Source: an uncultured Saccharospirillaceae bacterium (GTDB taxonomy: Bacteria; Pseudomonadota; Gammaproteobacteria; Pseudomonadales; Oceanobacteraceae). From it: DNA of 64,000 bases. The notes beneath the pieces were generated by a model. It was given only the letters and a program-made list of their open reading frames with translations. It was not told the origin of the DNA and searched no databases. Each line of letters starts with the position of its first letter. Position 1 is the stretch's first letter. This document shows, one piece after another, positions 24,587-33,107 of this stretch. The DNA is taken from contig CANMOZ010000004.1 of assembly GCA_947499545.1 (NCBI GenBank), forward strand, positions 62,001 to 126,000, in the 5' to 3' direction. A program made the translations under genes and the position numbers.

Positions 24587-26149
24587 ATGAGAAAAATACT
24601 GAATTTAACAGGCATGCTTTGCCTGCTCTCGGGGACGGCGTTTGCAACCGATATGGAACCAAATATCGTTGGTGGAACGCCTGCAAAACAAAATTATCCG
24701 TGGATGGTGTCGCTGCATGTTGGTGATCTTAAAGCAAAGAAAGATCTTGCTTCCCAGTTTTGTGGCGGAGCCCTTATTGGAAAACGCTGGGTATTAACGG
24801 CCGCTCATTGTGTGGTTGATATGCGCGATGAAGATATTTGGGTAACAGTGGGCGCTCAAAAATTGTCTGCTGAATTGGAGAATGAGCGTATACGTGCTGA
24901 CGCGATCATTCCGCACCCTAAATATGACGCTGGAAAGCTCATTAATGATGTTGCCTTAGTTAGGCTTGAACGTGAAAGTAAAAAAGCACCGATTAAAGTG
25001 CTTAATCAAGCCAGTTCATCAATGATCACTGATGGCAGTATGTTGAAAGTAATGGGTTGGGGAGCACGCTTGGATGATTCAGTGGACCTAGAGCAGCTCT
25101 ACGAAGTTGATGTTATGTATCAAAGCAAGGAAGCTTGCGAGGCTGCCTATCCCGATAAAATTCAAGCAGGTATGGTGTGTGCCGGTTTTCCTGAAGGTGG
25201 GAAAGACTCATGTCAAGGCGATAGCGGTGGCCCCTTGGTTGTTCGCAGAGGAGGAGAGTTTTACCACTTCGGTATCGTAAGTTGGGGATACGGATGTGCT
25301 CAACCTGAAAAATTTGGGGTGTACACCGAGACGGGTGCATTTGCGAATTGGTTGGATGAAGCCCGTTCGGGTGTCGCCATTATTGAACGTTTTCAACCTT
25401 CCTTTGTTGGTGCAAATAAACCGTTTAATTTATCCTATCGAGTGACCAACCATTCAGAAGAGCCTAAAGCCATTCAGTATTCTAATGTAATGAGCTTTGC
25501 CATGGTCGATCGCATTCGAAATCAATGTCAAAGAACCGTATTAGAGCCTTACGAAATATGCAATGTCTCTATGCGAGTAACGCCTGGGCCTGAACGATTC
25601 TTTGATGCGCTTGAATACCTGGACGAAATTCAAGAAAACCTAACCTTTACAGTAGGTTCATATTGGCCTGAAGTTTTCAAATCTACTTACGAAATGAACA
25701 TGGTTTCATTAGCGCCTATGGTTGTCGAAAATGAGTTGTCGTACGGTATGCCACTTTTTACTCATAGTCAGAACCCTTGGATGGAAGTGGCTGATGAGCG
25801 TGACGAAGATGCAGTAGCCGAGCTTAGAAGCAGTAGCGCATCAACAAAACTGCCCTCAATACTTCTAGCGTATGTGGAAGGCCCTGGAGAGGTATATTTG
25901 GAAGCTCAAGTGTCTAGTTTTACTGATATGGTTCGCATATACGATAACGGATTCTGGTTAGGCACAATTGGGTTTGATTTCAGCTCAATAGAGGGGCGGA
26001 AAACCTCATTCAAAGTATCAAAGGGTACACATTTGGTGCGTTTTGAGGTTCCTGGTTATGGTGAAGAGTCTGTTGAAACAGGAGTTGTATTAAGACAACT
26101 GCGCTTTGTACCTGATACCGATGAGCCAGTCATGCTCAGTCTGCAATAA
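24587..26149 (+). CDS. Secreted trypsin-like serine protease (S1A) with C-terminal extension
   Basis: The signal peptide ends near residue 20, with a short propeptide and an activation site before NIVGGTPAKQNYPWMVSL. The catalytic triad is His 74 (TAAHC), Asp 121 (NDVALVRL) and Ser 213 (GDSGGP). Asp 207 in KDSCQGDSGG corresponds to trypsin Asp189, so cleavage after Lys or Arg is expected. SWGYGC follows. The remaining 260 residues form a separate beta-rich region starting near residue 265 (FNLSYRVTNHSEEPKAI..., with QCQRTVLEPYEICNVSM); its first part looks like an immunoglobulin-like or Calx-type fold, which I could not name. No C-terminal sorting helix is visible. A strong terminator follows. 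Confidence 0.9.
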   Translation: MRKILNLTGMLCLLSGTAFATDMEPNIVGGTPAKQNYPWMVSLHVGDLKAKKDLASQFCGGALIGKRWVLTAAHCVVDMRDEDIWVTVGAQKLSAELENERIRADAIIPHPKYDAGKLINDVALVRLERESKKAPIKVLNQASSSMITDGSMLKVMGWGARLDDSVDLEQLYEVDVMYQSKEACEAAYPDKIQAGMVCAGFPEGGKDSCQGDSGGPLVVRRGGEFYHFGIVSWGYGCAQPEKFGVYTETGAFANWLDEARSGVAIIERFQPSFVGANKPFNLSYRVTNHSEEPKAIQYSNVMSFAMVDRIRNQCQRTVLEPYEICNVSMRVTPGPERFFDALEYLDEIQENLTFTVGSYWPEVFKSTYEMNMVSLAPMVVENELSYGMPLFTHSQNPWMEVADERDEDAVAELRSSSASTKLPSILLAYVEGPGEVYLEAQVSSFTDMVRIYDNGFWLGTIGFDFSSIEGRKTSFKVSKGTHLVRFEVPGYGEESVETGVVLRQLRFVPDTDEPVMLSLQ

Positions 26150-26186
26150 TAGAGAGTAACTGAGCTTGTGACTGGGTTTCCAAGCA

Positions 26187-26221
26187 AAAAAGGACCAAGC
26201 CCAAAGCCTGGTCCTTTTTTT
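26187..26221 (+). terminator. Rho-independent terminator after the serine protease gene
   Basis: A run of A, then AGGACCA paired with TGGTCCT around AGCCCAAAGCC, followed by seven T. The A run before and T run after make it usable in both directions. It lies 40 bases after the protease stop and 66 bases before the next start. Confidence 0.85.
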
Positions 26222-26287
26222 GCTCCTGTGAAATCTCTACTTGGTTTAGGGCCTATGTTCATGTTCATCTCAATTCCTTCTACTGAA

Positions 26288-27187
26288 ATGAAAAAAGATA
26301 AAATAGGCCTTAGTATTTTCCGTTTTTCTTGTATTGCCACGGTTCTGTCTATTAGTTTATCCAGTTTTGCTCATGAGCTTGATTACGGCCGTACGTTTGA
26401 AGATGTTCAACAAGAGCTAGAGGCGACAGCGGTTGTGACTGATGGGTCTGAAAAGAGCAGTAACAACGTGGATTATGGATCTATACAAGAGGAACTGACC
26501 CAAGTCATAGACGATGCGAAATCCATTGGCGCCCGATTAAGCCAGTACGATGCTTTGCTTAAAAAAGGTCGCCGCCAATTAGAAGAACAGTCTCTAGAGC
26601 AGGCGCTAGCCAGTTTTTCTACTGCTCAGCGCATAGCGCCCAGAATGGCGGAATCCTACCTTTGGATAGGCGAAACCCTCCTGGCACAAAATCAGCTCCG
26701 CCATGCTGAAAAATTTGCCTTACACTTCGTCGCCTCGGTTTCGCAAGAGTATGCTTCTGAGGGTTGGCAATTGCTTGGTAGAATTTACACAAAAATGAAA
26801 GAGCCGGAATTGGCCATGGCGTCTTACAAAAACCTACTTATGACCCAGAGAGTCCATAAACCTGAAGATTGGACGCTAGCTGTTGAAGCGTATTGGCAGT
26901 TTGGAAAATCAGCAAAAGCGATGGAGTTGTTGCAAGAGGCCATCGAAGTATTCCCTAGCTCGACAGAGCTAACCGCTTTGAAAGCAAAGTTTCTATTGGA
27001 TCAAGAACGTCGTTACTATGCTTCATTGATTTTAAATCGCTGGTTGTCAATGGATTCTAACTCAGCGGAAGCTTGGCTCCTCCAATCAGAAATACAAGCA
27101 GCGAACGGGAAATTGAGGTTGAGCGAAGACAGCCAGCGACAGGCGTTTGTTTCAAAAACAGATTCGAGCCAATTAACCTCACAATAA
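26288..27187 (+). CDS. Periplasmic tetratricopeptide-repeat protein
   Basis: 299 residues from the ATG at 26288. This start gives a signal peptide (MKKDKIGLSIFRFSCIATVL.., cut near SSFAHE), while the longer frame runs back through the preceding terminator. The central and C-terminal parts consist of helical TPR units: QLEEQSLEQALASFSTAQRIAPRMAESYLWIGETLL, ASEGWQLLGRIYTKMKEPELAMASYKNLL, WTLAVEAYWQFGKSAKAMELLQEAIEVFP, and ASLILNRWLSMDSNSAEAWLLQSEI. No enzymatic domain. It follows the secreted protease gene but is separated from it by a terminator, so a shared role is only possible. The ribosome-binding site is weak. Confidence 0.75.
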   Translation: MKKDKIGLSIFRFSCIATVLSISLSSFAHELDYGRTFEDVQQELEATAVVTDGSEKSSNNVDYGSIQEELTQVIDDAKSIGARLSQYDALLKKGRRQLEEQSLEQALASFSTAQRIAPRMAESYLWIGETLLAQNQLRHAEKFALHFVASVSQEYASEGWQLLGRIYTKMKEPELAMASYKNLLMTQRVHKPEDWTLAVEAYWQFGKSAKAMELLQEAIEVFPSSTELTALKAKFLLDQERRYYASLILNRWLSMDSNSAEAWLLQSEIQAANGKLRLSEDSQRQAFVSKTDSSQLTSQ

Positions 27188-27381
27188 AATATATTTTACC
27201 CTGTCAACGCAATCAATCTGATGACTACAATTATTTTCCCAACTTTTCATAAAGGCAAAGTTTCATAAGTCCCCCTACACTTTAAAGTATCTGTATAAGC
27301 TTGGTTTAACCCCGTGGCGGCGCATGTTAATTGGGTCTTATGAGTCATTAAATGCGCTTGGCAGCTTGTAGGTAGATTATT

Positions 27382-28416
27382 ATGGGTATTATTCCACTAT
27401 TTAAAAGTTCAGATTCTGATAGAACAAGCAGTGAAGCGGAAAAGGGGGGGGAATCAATTGCTGTCAATAAGCTACGCAGTAATGAGAAATTCCTATCCTC
27501 TTCCCCAAGTGAAGTTTCTTTGTATTTGCTAGAAGAAAGCTTAATTTTATATCGTTTCGCAATGGATCGAGGGCAATCACTTAATCCTGAATTAACAGAA
27601 CAATTGTTTACAATCGCACAAGATATCGATTTGGATCCAAATAATGTTCCTGCGGGAGTGATGAGTAATTTGAGCACGATTCACCAAACACTTTGCACCA
27701 CCATCACACCTGCTACACCAAAATCGGCTCGCTATTTATTTGAACAAAAGTGCGTGCATGCGCGATTTAAAACACTTGGCGATATTCCGTTGGTTCGACA
27801 ATTTTCAGCGTTGACCATTATGTTGTTGAGTGGTCTGTTCATTGTTGGTAGCCAACCTGAAGTGAATGCAGACAGTATTGAGTTAGGAATTCTGCATTCA
27901 CAGGGCATGGGGTTGCTGCTTAATTTAACCTTTATTTTAATTTGTGCTGGATTGGGATCATGCTTTTCAACGTTGTTTAAAGTGAATGGGTTTATCGCAA
28001 AGGGATCCTTTGATCCATCGTACTCGACAACTTATTGGTCTCGATTGGTATTGGGGATGATGTCGGGCATTATCATTGTCGAACTTTTACCTGCAACTCT
28101 TTTTTCCGATGATTCACTCGGTTCTTTTGGAAAGCCTACGATGGCAATGTTGGCAGGCTTTTCAGCTGATCTAGTGTATAGAATTCTAGAAAAACTGGTG
28201 AATGCGGTGAAATCGGTTTTGCAGGGTGATGAACAAAGTCGACTGGATATGCTTGAAGCCAAAAAGCAGGCAGAAATAAGTCAGTACTCACAGTCAAGTC
28301 GAATGGAAGCTGCCGAGAAAATGATGCAAGTCAGCAAACATATGAGCAACGGGGATTTAGATGCAGCAGAAAATGCGATAAAGGATTATGTGAGTCGTTT
28401 GAGGTCCGTCCGTTAA
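27382..28416 (+). CDS. Uncharacterised membrane protein with cytoplasmic helical ends
   Basis: 344 residues with a polar N-terminal half of about 130 residues and no signal peptide. Hydrophobic segments then follow near 142-160 (FSALTIMLLSGLFIVG), 178-195 (LLLNLTFILICAGLGSCF) and 220-242 (LVLGMMSGIIIVELLP), and a fourth weaker segment (KPTMAMLAGFSADLVYRIL). It ends in a charged, helical tail of about 80 residues. The pattern AGLGSCFSTLF..GSFDPSYSTTYWSRLVLGMMSG..AMLAGFSADLVYRILEKLV resembles a family of conserved membrane proteins I have seen annotated only as hypothetical. GTAGGTAG lies before the ATG. No operon partner is evident. Confidence 0.7.
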   Translation: MGIIPLFKSSDSDRTSSEAEKGGESIAVNKLRSNEKFLSSSPSEVSLYLLEESLILYRFAMDRGQSLNPELTEQLFTIAQDIDLDPNNVPAGVMSNLSTIHQTLCTTITPATPKSARYLFEQKCVHARFKTLGDIPLVRQFSALTIMLLSGLFIVGSQPEVNADSIELGILHSQGMGLLLNLTFILICAGLGSCFSTLFKVNGFIAKGSFDPSYSTTYWSRLVLGMMSGIIIVELLPATLFSDDSLGSFGKPTMAMLAGFSADLVYRILEKLVNAVKSVLQGDEQSRLDMLEAKKQAEISQYSQSSRMEAAEKMMQVSKHMSNGDLDAAENAIKDYVSRLRSVR

Positions 28417-28550
28417 CTCAGAAGTTGAGGCTATCATCCTGATTTAATGGGGAGAGCGTACGTTAATTGCTCTTGTGCACCTTTGATAGGTGATCAAGTC
28501 TTTTGCGAGGTACGTAAAACACAGTGACCACTCTAAAGAGGCAGTGTAAC

Positions 28551-28805
28551 ATGACTAATCAAAATCAGCTGAAAGAAGACCTATGTGAAGATGATCAAGA
28601 TCCGTTGGGTTTTCATGAGTGCGGGCATTACGTCCATGCTCCAGAAGATTCAATGAGATCTGCGACGGAAGAATGTGCCCAAGCCAAGTTGCATGTATAT
28701 GCTGAGCAAGAGCATGAGAAAGATAATTATGTTAAAAATCATCCCGTTATTTCTACAGTTAAGGCGAACATAAAAAGAATGTGGTTACAAAATTCAAGAA
28801 ACTAG
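28551..28805 (+). CDS. Small acidic protein with HECGH motif
   Basis: 84 residues from ATG 28551, chosen because AGAGG lies nine bases upstream; a GTG at 28524 would add nine residues. It is acidic at the N-terminus and basic at the C-terminus. It has Cys or His in DLCEDD, FHECGHYVH and EECAQAK. HECGH fits the HExxH zinc pattern, but in so short a protein it more likely reflects metal binding than catalysis, or chance. No signal peptide or transmembrane segment. Not recognised as a known family. Confidence 0.55.
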   Translation: MTNQNQLKEDLCEDDQDPLGFHECGHYVHAPEDSMRSATEECAQAKLHVYAEQEHEKDNYVKNHPVISTVKANIKRMWLQNSRN

Positions 28806-28821
28806 AATGTATGCCTTGGGC

Positions 28822-28851
28822 TAGGGCTCTTTCATTCTATAAAGAGCTCTT
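28822..28851 (+). terminator. Possible hairpin terminator after the small acidic protein gene
   Basis: AGGGCTCTTT pairs with AAAGAGCTCT (one G-T wobble) around an eight-base loop, 18 bases after the stop. There is no T tract, so the call is weak. Confidence 0.4.
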
Positions 28852-28966
28852 ATGACTCGAAAAAGCAAATCCCTTCTTATCAGCTATCGCATTAAAGGGT
28901 TACCTGTAATTATAAACAGGCCGCAATAGGTGAAAATAGTTAAAAATATTCAAAGCTTTCTTTACC

Positions 28967-28972
28967 TATAAT
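28967..28972 (+). promoter_or_regulatory. Candidate -10 box upstream of the OmpA-family gene
   Basis: A perfect TATAAT 58 bases before the chosen ATG at 29030. No good -35 hexamer lies 16-18 bases upstream, so the promoter may need an activator, or the match may be chance in AT-rich DNA. Confidence 0.3.
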
Positions 28973-29029
28973 ATGAAAAACAAATTTGTCGTCTATCATC
29001 CAATTGTAGGATGCTCAAGGAGAGTAATT

Positions 29030-30067
29030 ATGTTCCGCTTTTCTCGAAAAACAATAGGTTTTCCCATTGCAGCCGCAATAGCATTGGCCCCTTTATCAGT
29101 GTTGGCAGCTGAAGATATGTATTTTGATAACTCTTCTTACGTCTACTTTGGCGGTAAGGGCGGTTGGAATCAATATACAGATGCATGTAGCTATAACGTA
29201 CGTTCCTGTAAAGAAGAAGATTTTGCTTGGGGTCTCTTTGGAGGCTATACCGCTGAATCCGGTTGGGGAATTGAAGCGGGTTACTTAGATCTTGGCAAAG
29301 CAAAAGCTAAAGATGGAACGACTGATGTTAAGATGACGGGGCATGTAACTGCTTGGGAATTATCAGGTACCTATAAAAAACCGTTCACTCCTCAGTGGTC
29401 TTGGATGGCTAAAATTGGTGCTGCATTCTGGGAAGATAGAATTACCAGTGCCCAGAGGTCAAACCGGGACAAAGGAACAGGTGCCAGTTTATTGGGTGGG
29501 CTTGGAATTGAGTACCGATTAACGGATCGTTGGACATCTAGGTTTGAGTACGATTACATTGATGGCGACGGTATCAACTTTATGAAAGATACGGATACCC
29601 ATTCGCTGTTTTTAGCACTTCATTATCGTTGGCCTTTGACCAAAAAAGTGGCCAAGGCGGAAGAGCCCAAGCCAGAACCTAAGCCAAAACCCAAACCCAA
29701 GCCAGAACCTAAGCCTGACCCAGAAGGGGACTTGCTGCTTAGAATCACGAAGTTTCAGACAGGGGCTTCTGCTCCCAATCGAGACGAGGAGTTGAGGAGA
29801 ACCGTCAACACTATAGCAGCCTCTGATCCTAGTCAGAAAGTCTATGTAATAGGACATACTGATAGTCAAGGCAGTGATGCTTTCAATCAAAAGCTTAGCG
29901 AAAAAAGAGCGATGGAAGTGAAGCAGCTTCTAGTCGATCGTGGAGTGGACGCTAATCGAATCACTGTTGAAGGTCGTGGAGAAACTCAGCCTATTGCCAG
30001 TAATGAAACCGCGGCAGGTAGAGCTGAGAATAGGCGTGTTGAAGTAAGATTGATGGGTAAAGAGTAA
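29030..30067 (+). CDS. OmpA-family outer membrane protein with Pro/Lys linker
   Basis: 345 residues from the ATG at 29030, which is preceded by AAGGAG with a short spacer; a longer frame starts at 28973. The signal peptide ends in SVLAAE. The N-terminal part (about 25-200) is a small eight-stranded barrel like OmpA/OprF (SYVYFGGKGGWNQY...WGIEAGYLDLGKA...RFEYDYIDGDG...SLFLALHYRW). The linker is a repetitive KPEPKPKPKP run. The C-terminal OmpA domain (VYVIGHTDSQGS..NQKLSEKRAMEVKQLL..ITVEGRGETQPIASN..GRAENRRVEV) should bind peptidoglycan. Likely an outer membrane-to-wall tether. A strong terminator follows, so transcription is probably monocistronic. Confidence 0.9.
   Translation: MFRFSRKTIGFPIAAAIALAPLSVLAAEDMYFDNSSYVYFGGKGGWNQYTDACSYNVRSCKEEDFAWGLFGGYTAESGWGIEAGYLDLGKAKAKDGTTDVKMTGHVTAWELSGTYKKPFTPQWSWMAKIGAAFWEDRITSAQRSNRDKGTGASLLGGLGIEYRLTDRWTSRFEYDYIDGDGINFMKDTDTHSLFLALHYRWPLTKKVAKAEEPKPEPKPKPKPKPEPKPDPEGDLLLRITKFQTGASAPNRDEELRRTVNTIAASDPSQKVYVIGHTDSQGSDAFNQKLSEKRAMEVKQLLVDRGVDANRITVEGRGETQPIASNETAAGRAENRRVEVRLMGKE
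29660..29725 (+). repeat. Short degenerate repeat coding for a KPEPKPKP linker
   Basis: Runs of aagccagaacctaagcc-like 18- to 24-base units in the OmpA-family gene encode alternating Lys, Pro and Glu. The linker joins the barrel and peptidoglycan-binding domains and is likely to vary in length between strains. Confidence 0.6.
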
Positions 30068-30091
30068 GTTTACATTATTCAGTAAGCTTGT

Positions 30092-30119
30092 AGAGGGGGC
30101 TTTGAGCCCCCTTTTTTTG
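30092..30119 (+). terminator. Rho-independent terminator after the OmpA-family gene
   Basis: AGGGGGCT pairs with AGCCCCCT around a tight loop and runs into seven T, 25 bases after the stop codon. Confidence 0.9.
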
Positions 30120-30144
30120 CTTTCCCTAAAGATGTTTTGTGGTG

Positions 30145-30888
30145 CTAGTTAACTTTCTCATAGATATCTCCTACATTTTTATAGGTATCGGATGCTAGAG
30201 TTTCAGCAAAAGCGGATTGGAATTTTTCCATGATCTCAGTGTTGCTGCCATTGCTGAATACAAAATAGGTGCTGGTATCTAGCTCTTTGATTTCGAAAAG
30301 TTCTTTAACATCCCTATAGGTTTTCCCTGACCCGGATAAATAAAACTTGATCGATAATTTATTGAAGGGGATGTAATTGACTTTGTGATTTAAGAGTAAT
30401 TTTAAAGATTGTTCGTCACTATTTACTTCAATGAGCTGTTTAAAACCTTTAGACCTCAAGAACTCTTCTTTAATGTCATCCTTCCAGACTGAAATGGGAT
30501 CGTTTATTAAGCTATCTAGTGATGACGCGTTAGCGTTTGAATTAGACGATAAAGCATAAATATAGTATTTCATATCAAAGACTTTACAACACCACTGAAA
30601 ATGGTCTTTGCGTTCTTCAGTTTTTGAAACTGAGAAGAATAATACGTTGGGCTCTGTTCTAGCGGTTTGATAGGCTCTGGCCCAAGGTAGAAATTGGACT
30701 TTTACATGATCCAATTTGGCGCGTCTTAAGGCATCTTGCATGACAACCATGCTATAACCAAAGTGACCATCTCCAACTTCGTATTGGAAAGGAGGTTCAT
30801 TAGCGGTCACGATGGTTAAATCAGTAGCCATTATGCTGGTCGATGTTAGAAACAAAAAGCCAGCTGAAAATGAACATAGCTTTCTCAT
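30145..30888 (-). CDS. Orphan periplasmic solute-binding protein (SBP_bac_3 type)
   Basis: 247 residues from ATG 30888, chosen because MRKLCSFSAGFLFLTSTSIMA is a standard signal peptide and AAAGGTAG lies upstream; the frame itself is open to 31002. The mature region shows TIVTANEPPFQYE, FLPWARAYQTARTEPNVLFFSVSKTEERKDHFQWCC and a C-terminal lobe typical of family 3 solute-binding domains. No transport genes are adjacent. It is divergent from another member of the same family (30966-31673) with 77 bases between them, suggesting a duplicated, co-regulated receptor pair. Ligand unknown. Confidence 0.82.
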   Translation of the reverse strand: MRKLCSFSAGFLFLTSTSIMATDLTIVTANEPPFQYEVGDGHFGYSMVVMQDALRRAKLDHVKVQFLPWARAYQTARTEPNVLFFSVSKTEERKDHFQWCCKVFDMKYYIYALSSNSNANASSLDSLINDPISVWKDDIKEEFLRSKGFKQLIEVNSDEQSLKLLLNHKVNYIPFNKLSIKFYLSGSGKTYRDVKELFEIKELDTSTYFVFSNGSNTEIMEKFQSAFAETLASDTYKNVGDIYEKVN

Positions 30889-30965
30889 TGTTGCTACCTT
30901 TAAATGTAGATGTGTGTAATCGTTCAGTGTAGTTGATAGGCGAAAGAGATAAGAAAAACAGTCAA

Positions 30966-31673
30966 ATGTGTATGAAAAGATTAAAGTTTGTGCATCGAAC
31001 ATTTCTGATGTTAGCTTGGACGTATATGTTTGTACAGGCTTGTTCTGCAGCCCCGTTTATTCAACTGGTAACGGAAAATTATCCTCCATGGAACTACCCC
31101 AAAGATGGTGAAATTGTTGGAACCTCTGTTGAACTTGTCAAAAAGATCATGGTTGACCTTCAGATTGACTACCACATCGCTATATACCCATGGAAGCGTG
31201 CGTATAATTTAGCGCTTACAGAGCCAAGCACTTGCGTGTTTACAACCGCCAAAACAAAATTAAGAACACCTTTGTTTCAATGGGTTGAGCCGCTTGCAAT
31301 CGATCGTTCTGTGCTTGTTGCTCCTTTAGAAAGCACTTTGTCTATACGGTCGATTGAAGACGCAAAAAAATACCGTATTGGTTTACAAAGTGGTTTTGCA
31401 GAACAGAGCTTGTTGATTGAAATGGGGTTTTCTCAAAATCTATTGATTCCCTATACGCATTTTGACCAGCTGTTGCAGTTGCTATACAAAAAAAGAGTGC
31501 CCTTTGTTGCTATGGGAGAACCTAGATTGACTGATTTGCAGGTACAGGGTCATCGTTTAAAATCAGTGTTAGTGCTGAAGGAGATAGCGTTGGGCCTGGC
31601 ATGCAATTTACAGATGGATGAAGCGCTTGTCAGTAAGATGCAGCAAAGTTTGAATAAAATAATTGTAAAATAA
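30966..31673 (+). CDS. Orphan periplasmic solute-binding protein (SBP_bac_3 type)
   Basis: 235 residues from ATG 30966 (or ATG 30972, two codons later); the frame is open to a TTG at 30933. The signal peptide MKRLKFVHRTFLMLAWTYMF ends near ACSAAP. It carries IQLVTENYPPWNYP, IYPWKRAYNLALTEPSTCVFTTAKTKLRTPLFQWVEPL and a normal second lobe. It is divergent from a paralogue on the other strand. The PW-RAY and R-FxW motifs are shared with two other orphan binding proteins in the window. The Shine-Dalgarno sequence is poor, which leaves the exact start uncertain. Confidence 0.8.
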   Translation: MCMKRLKFVHRTFLMLAWTYMFVQACSAAPFIQLVTENYPPWNYPKDGEIVGTSVELVKKIMVDLQIDYHIAIYPWKRAYNLALTEPSTCVFTTAKTKLRTPLFQWVEPLAIDRSVLVAPLESTLSIRSIEDAKKYRIGLQSGFAEQSLLIEMGFSQNLLIPYTHFDQLLQLLYKKRVPFVAMGEPRLTDLQVQGHRLKSVLVLKEIALGLACNLQMDEALVSKMQQSLNKIIVK

Positions 31674-31897
31674 AATGAACCGATCATTACATTTTTTACA
31701 AATGTAGATGTTTGGTTGATATGAGTTGCCAAAGTTTCCCTCATTCGTGAAAATGGGTAACAGATTTTGAGCATTTTTGTCTGAATTAATTTCGGAAATG
31801 GTTCTGTAGAATAATTGCAACTTATTCCCATCTTATTTTTACATAAGTATCACGCAAGCCAAGTAAAATAATAAGTAGTGTTTATGGTAGGAATTCC

Positions 31898-32155
31898 ATG
31901 GAAGTTAATGAAGAACTCTACGCTGCTCATGCCCGGTTGGTCCAGGATATATTGAGATCGGTGAACGGAACCTTCGATTTGGTATGGGAAGAGACAGGTA
32001 TTAATATAGGAAAGCTGTCTCTTGTGATGAGGTACGATGGTATATTTGACGATGATGAGCTTGAGGCCATTCAGAATGTATGGCCTCATTTAAATGCAAT
32101 AAAGTTAAAGGGGTTGAGTCTGCAGGTAACAGAAAGCCTTAAAAAAGCCAGCTGA
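31898..32155 (+). CDS. Small acidic protein of unknown function
   Basis: 85 residues, acidic, without signal peptide or membrane segment. TAGGA is positioned about six bases before the ATG. Sequence such as HARLVQDILRSVNGTFDLVWEETGINIGKLSLVMRYDGIFDDDELEAIQNVWPHL suggests a mixed alpha/beta cytoplasmic domain with a possible EF-hand-like acidic turn (DGIFDDDE). No family recognised. It stands alone between a plus-strand binding-protein gene and a convergent minus-strand gene. Confidence 0.6.
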   Translation: MEVNEELYAAHARLVQDILRSVNGTFDLVWEETGINIGKLSLVMRYDGIFDDDELEAIQNVWPHLNAIKLKGLSLQVTESLKKAS

Positions 32156-32193
32156 TATTGAAAACGAGTTAATTGAATAGCCAGCCCAGTGGA

Positions 32194-32853
32194 TTAATTT
32201 TTTGCTAAATATTGCTGTCTAGCAGTGTAGAATAATCTGATTTCATCTGAATTGACATCACCTTCAGGCGCTTTGGCAGGAATGATTTCCTCCAAACAAT
32301 TTACCCAATGCTTGACTCTCAATAGTTCGTCTTCTGCGAGTTCATCTTTTGAGCAATCCTGTGTTAGATAGCGGATCATTTCCAGTGCGATGGTTAGCGT
32401 TGCAATGTCTTTCGGGAGGCCGGAGTTTGTTGATAGGCCAAATTTTCCGGCTAGAAAATCATTCCACTTTTCTTCAATAACGTCATCAGCGGTATATTGC
32501 TCTTCAACGCTGTTTGGGAATATATAGATGTGTTTAAGCGTATGAATCTGGGTTTTATATTGGTGTTGAAATTGTTCGAATGGGGTCGTTGCGTCTGCGT
32601 TTTCTAAAACCAGTTTGACCCAATTTTCGAATCCCTTAGGGTAGAATCGACTGGTTGTTTGGTTAGAAGTTTGAATGTTCGGTGCTTTCAGTTGTACTTT
32701 GAGCGAAACTTCGTATGTTGGCTTAGGAACTTTTTTTTCTCGTTGGAGCTTTTTAATGGTTGGTGATGAGGTCTCCAATTTGCTTAAAATATGGTCCTCA
32801 TTAATATATTCCTGGTGTAAATAGTCCAAAAATGCTTGTGTGTTTGTCGGCAT
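32194..32853 (-). CDS. DUF6058-like protein
   Basis: 219 residues from ATG 32853, chosen because GGGGGAAG lies just upstream (the frame is open to 32898). Cytoplasmic, helical, without signal peptide. The pattern TQAFLDYLHQEYINEDHIL near the start, then VPKPTYEVSLKVQL and SRFYPKGFENWVKLVLE, fits my memory of DUF6058 proteins, sometimes labelled natural product biosynthesis proteins, but I see no biosynthetic enzymes nearby. The assignment is tentative and the function unknown. Confidence 0.6.
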   Translation of the reverse strand: MPTNTQAFLDYLHQEYINEDHILSKLETSSPTIKKLQREKKVPKPTYEVSLKVQLKAPNIQTSNQTTSRFYPKGFENWVKLVLENADATTPFEQFQHQYKTQIHTLKHIYIFPNSVEEQYTADDVIEEKWNDFLAGKFGLSTNSGLPKDIATLTIALEMIRYLTQDCSKDELAEDELLRVKHWVNCLEEIIPAKAPEGDVNSDEIRLFYTARQQYLAKN

Positions 32854-33107
32854 AAGACTTCCCCCAAAATGATAAAAAAGTGTGTAAGTATTTAACACTG
32901 TTATTTGACAACTGATATCAGATTACCTGTGACAGAATGCAAAGTCGAGCAATAGGCAGTTTTTGTGTAATTGCTTGCTATTTAGCAGCGTTTTGCCCAT
33001 CGAAGTGAATGACGCAGCGGTGAAAGCTTTATTTAATGCGGTGGGAATACAACTTGCTCACTTGTTACTCAATGTTGCTTAATCAATAGCGTTGGGGTGT
33101 GTTTGTA

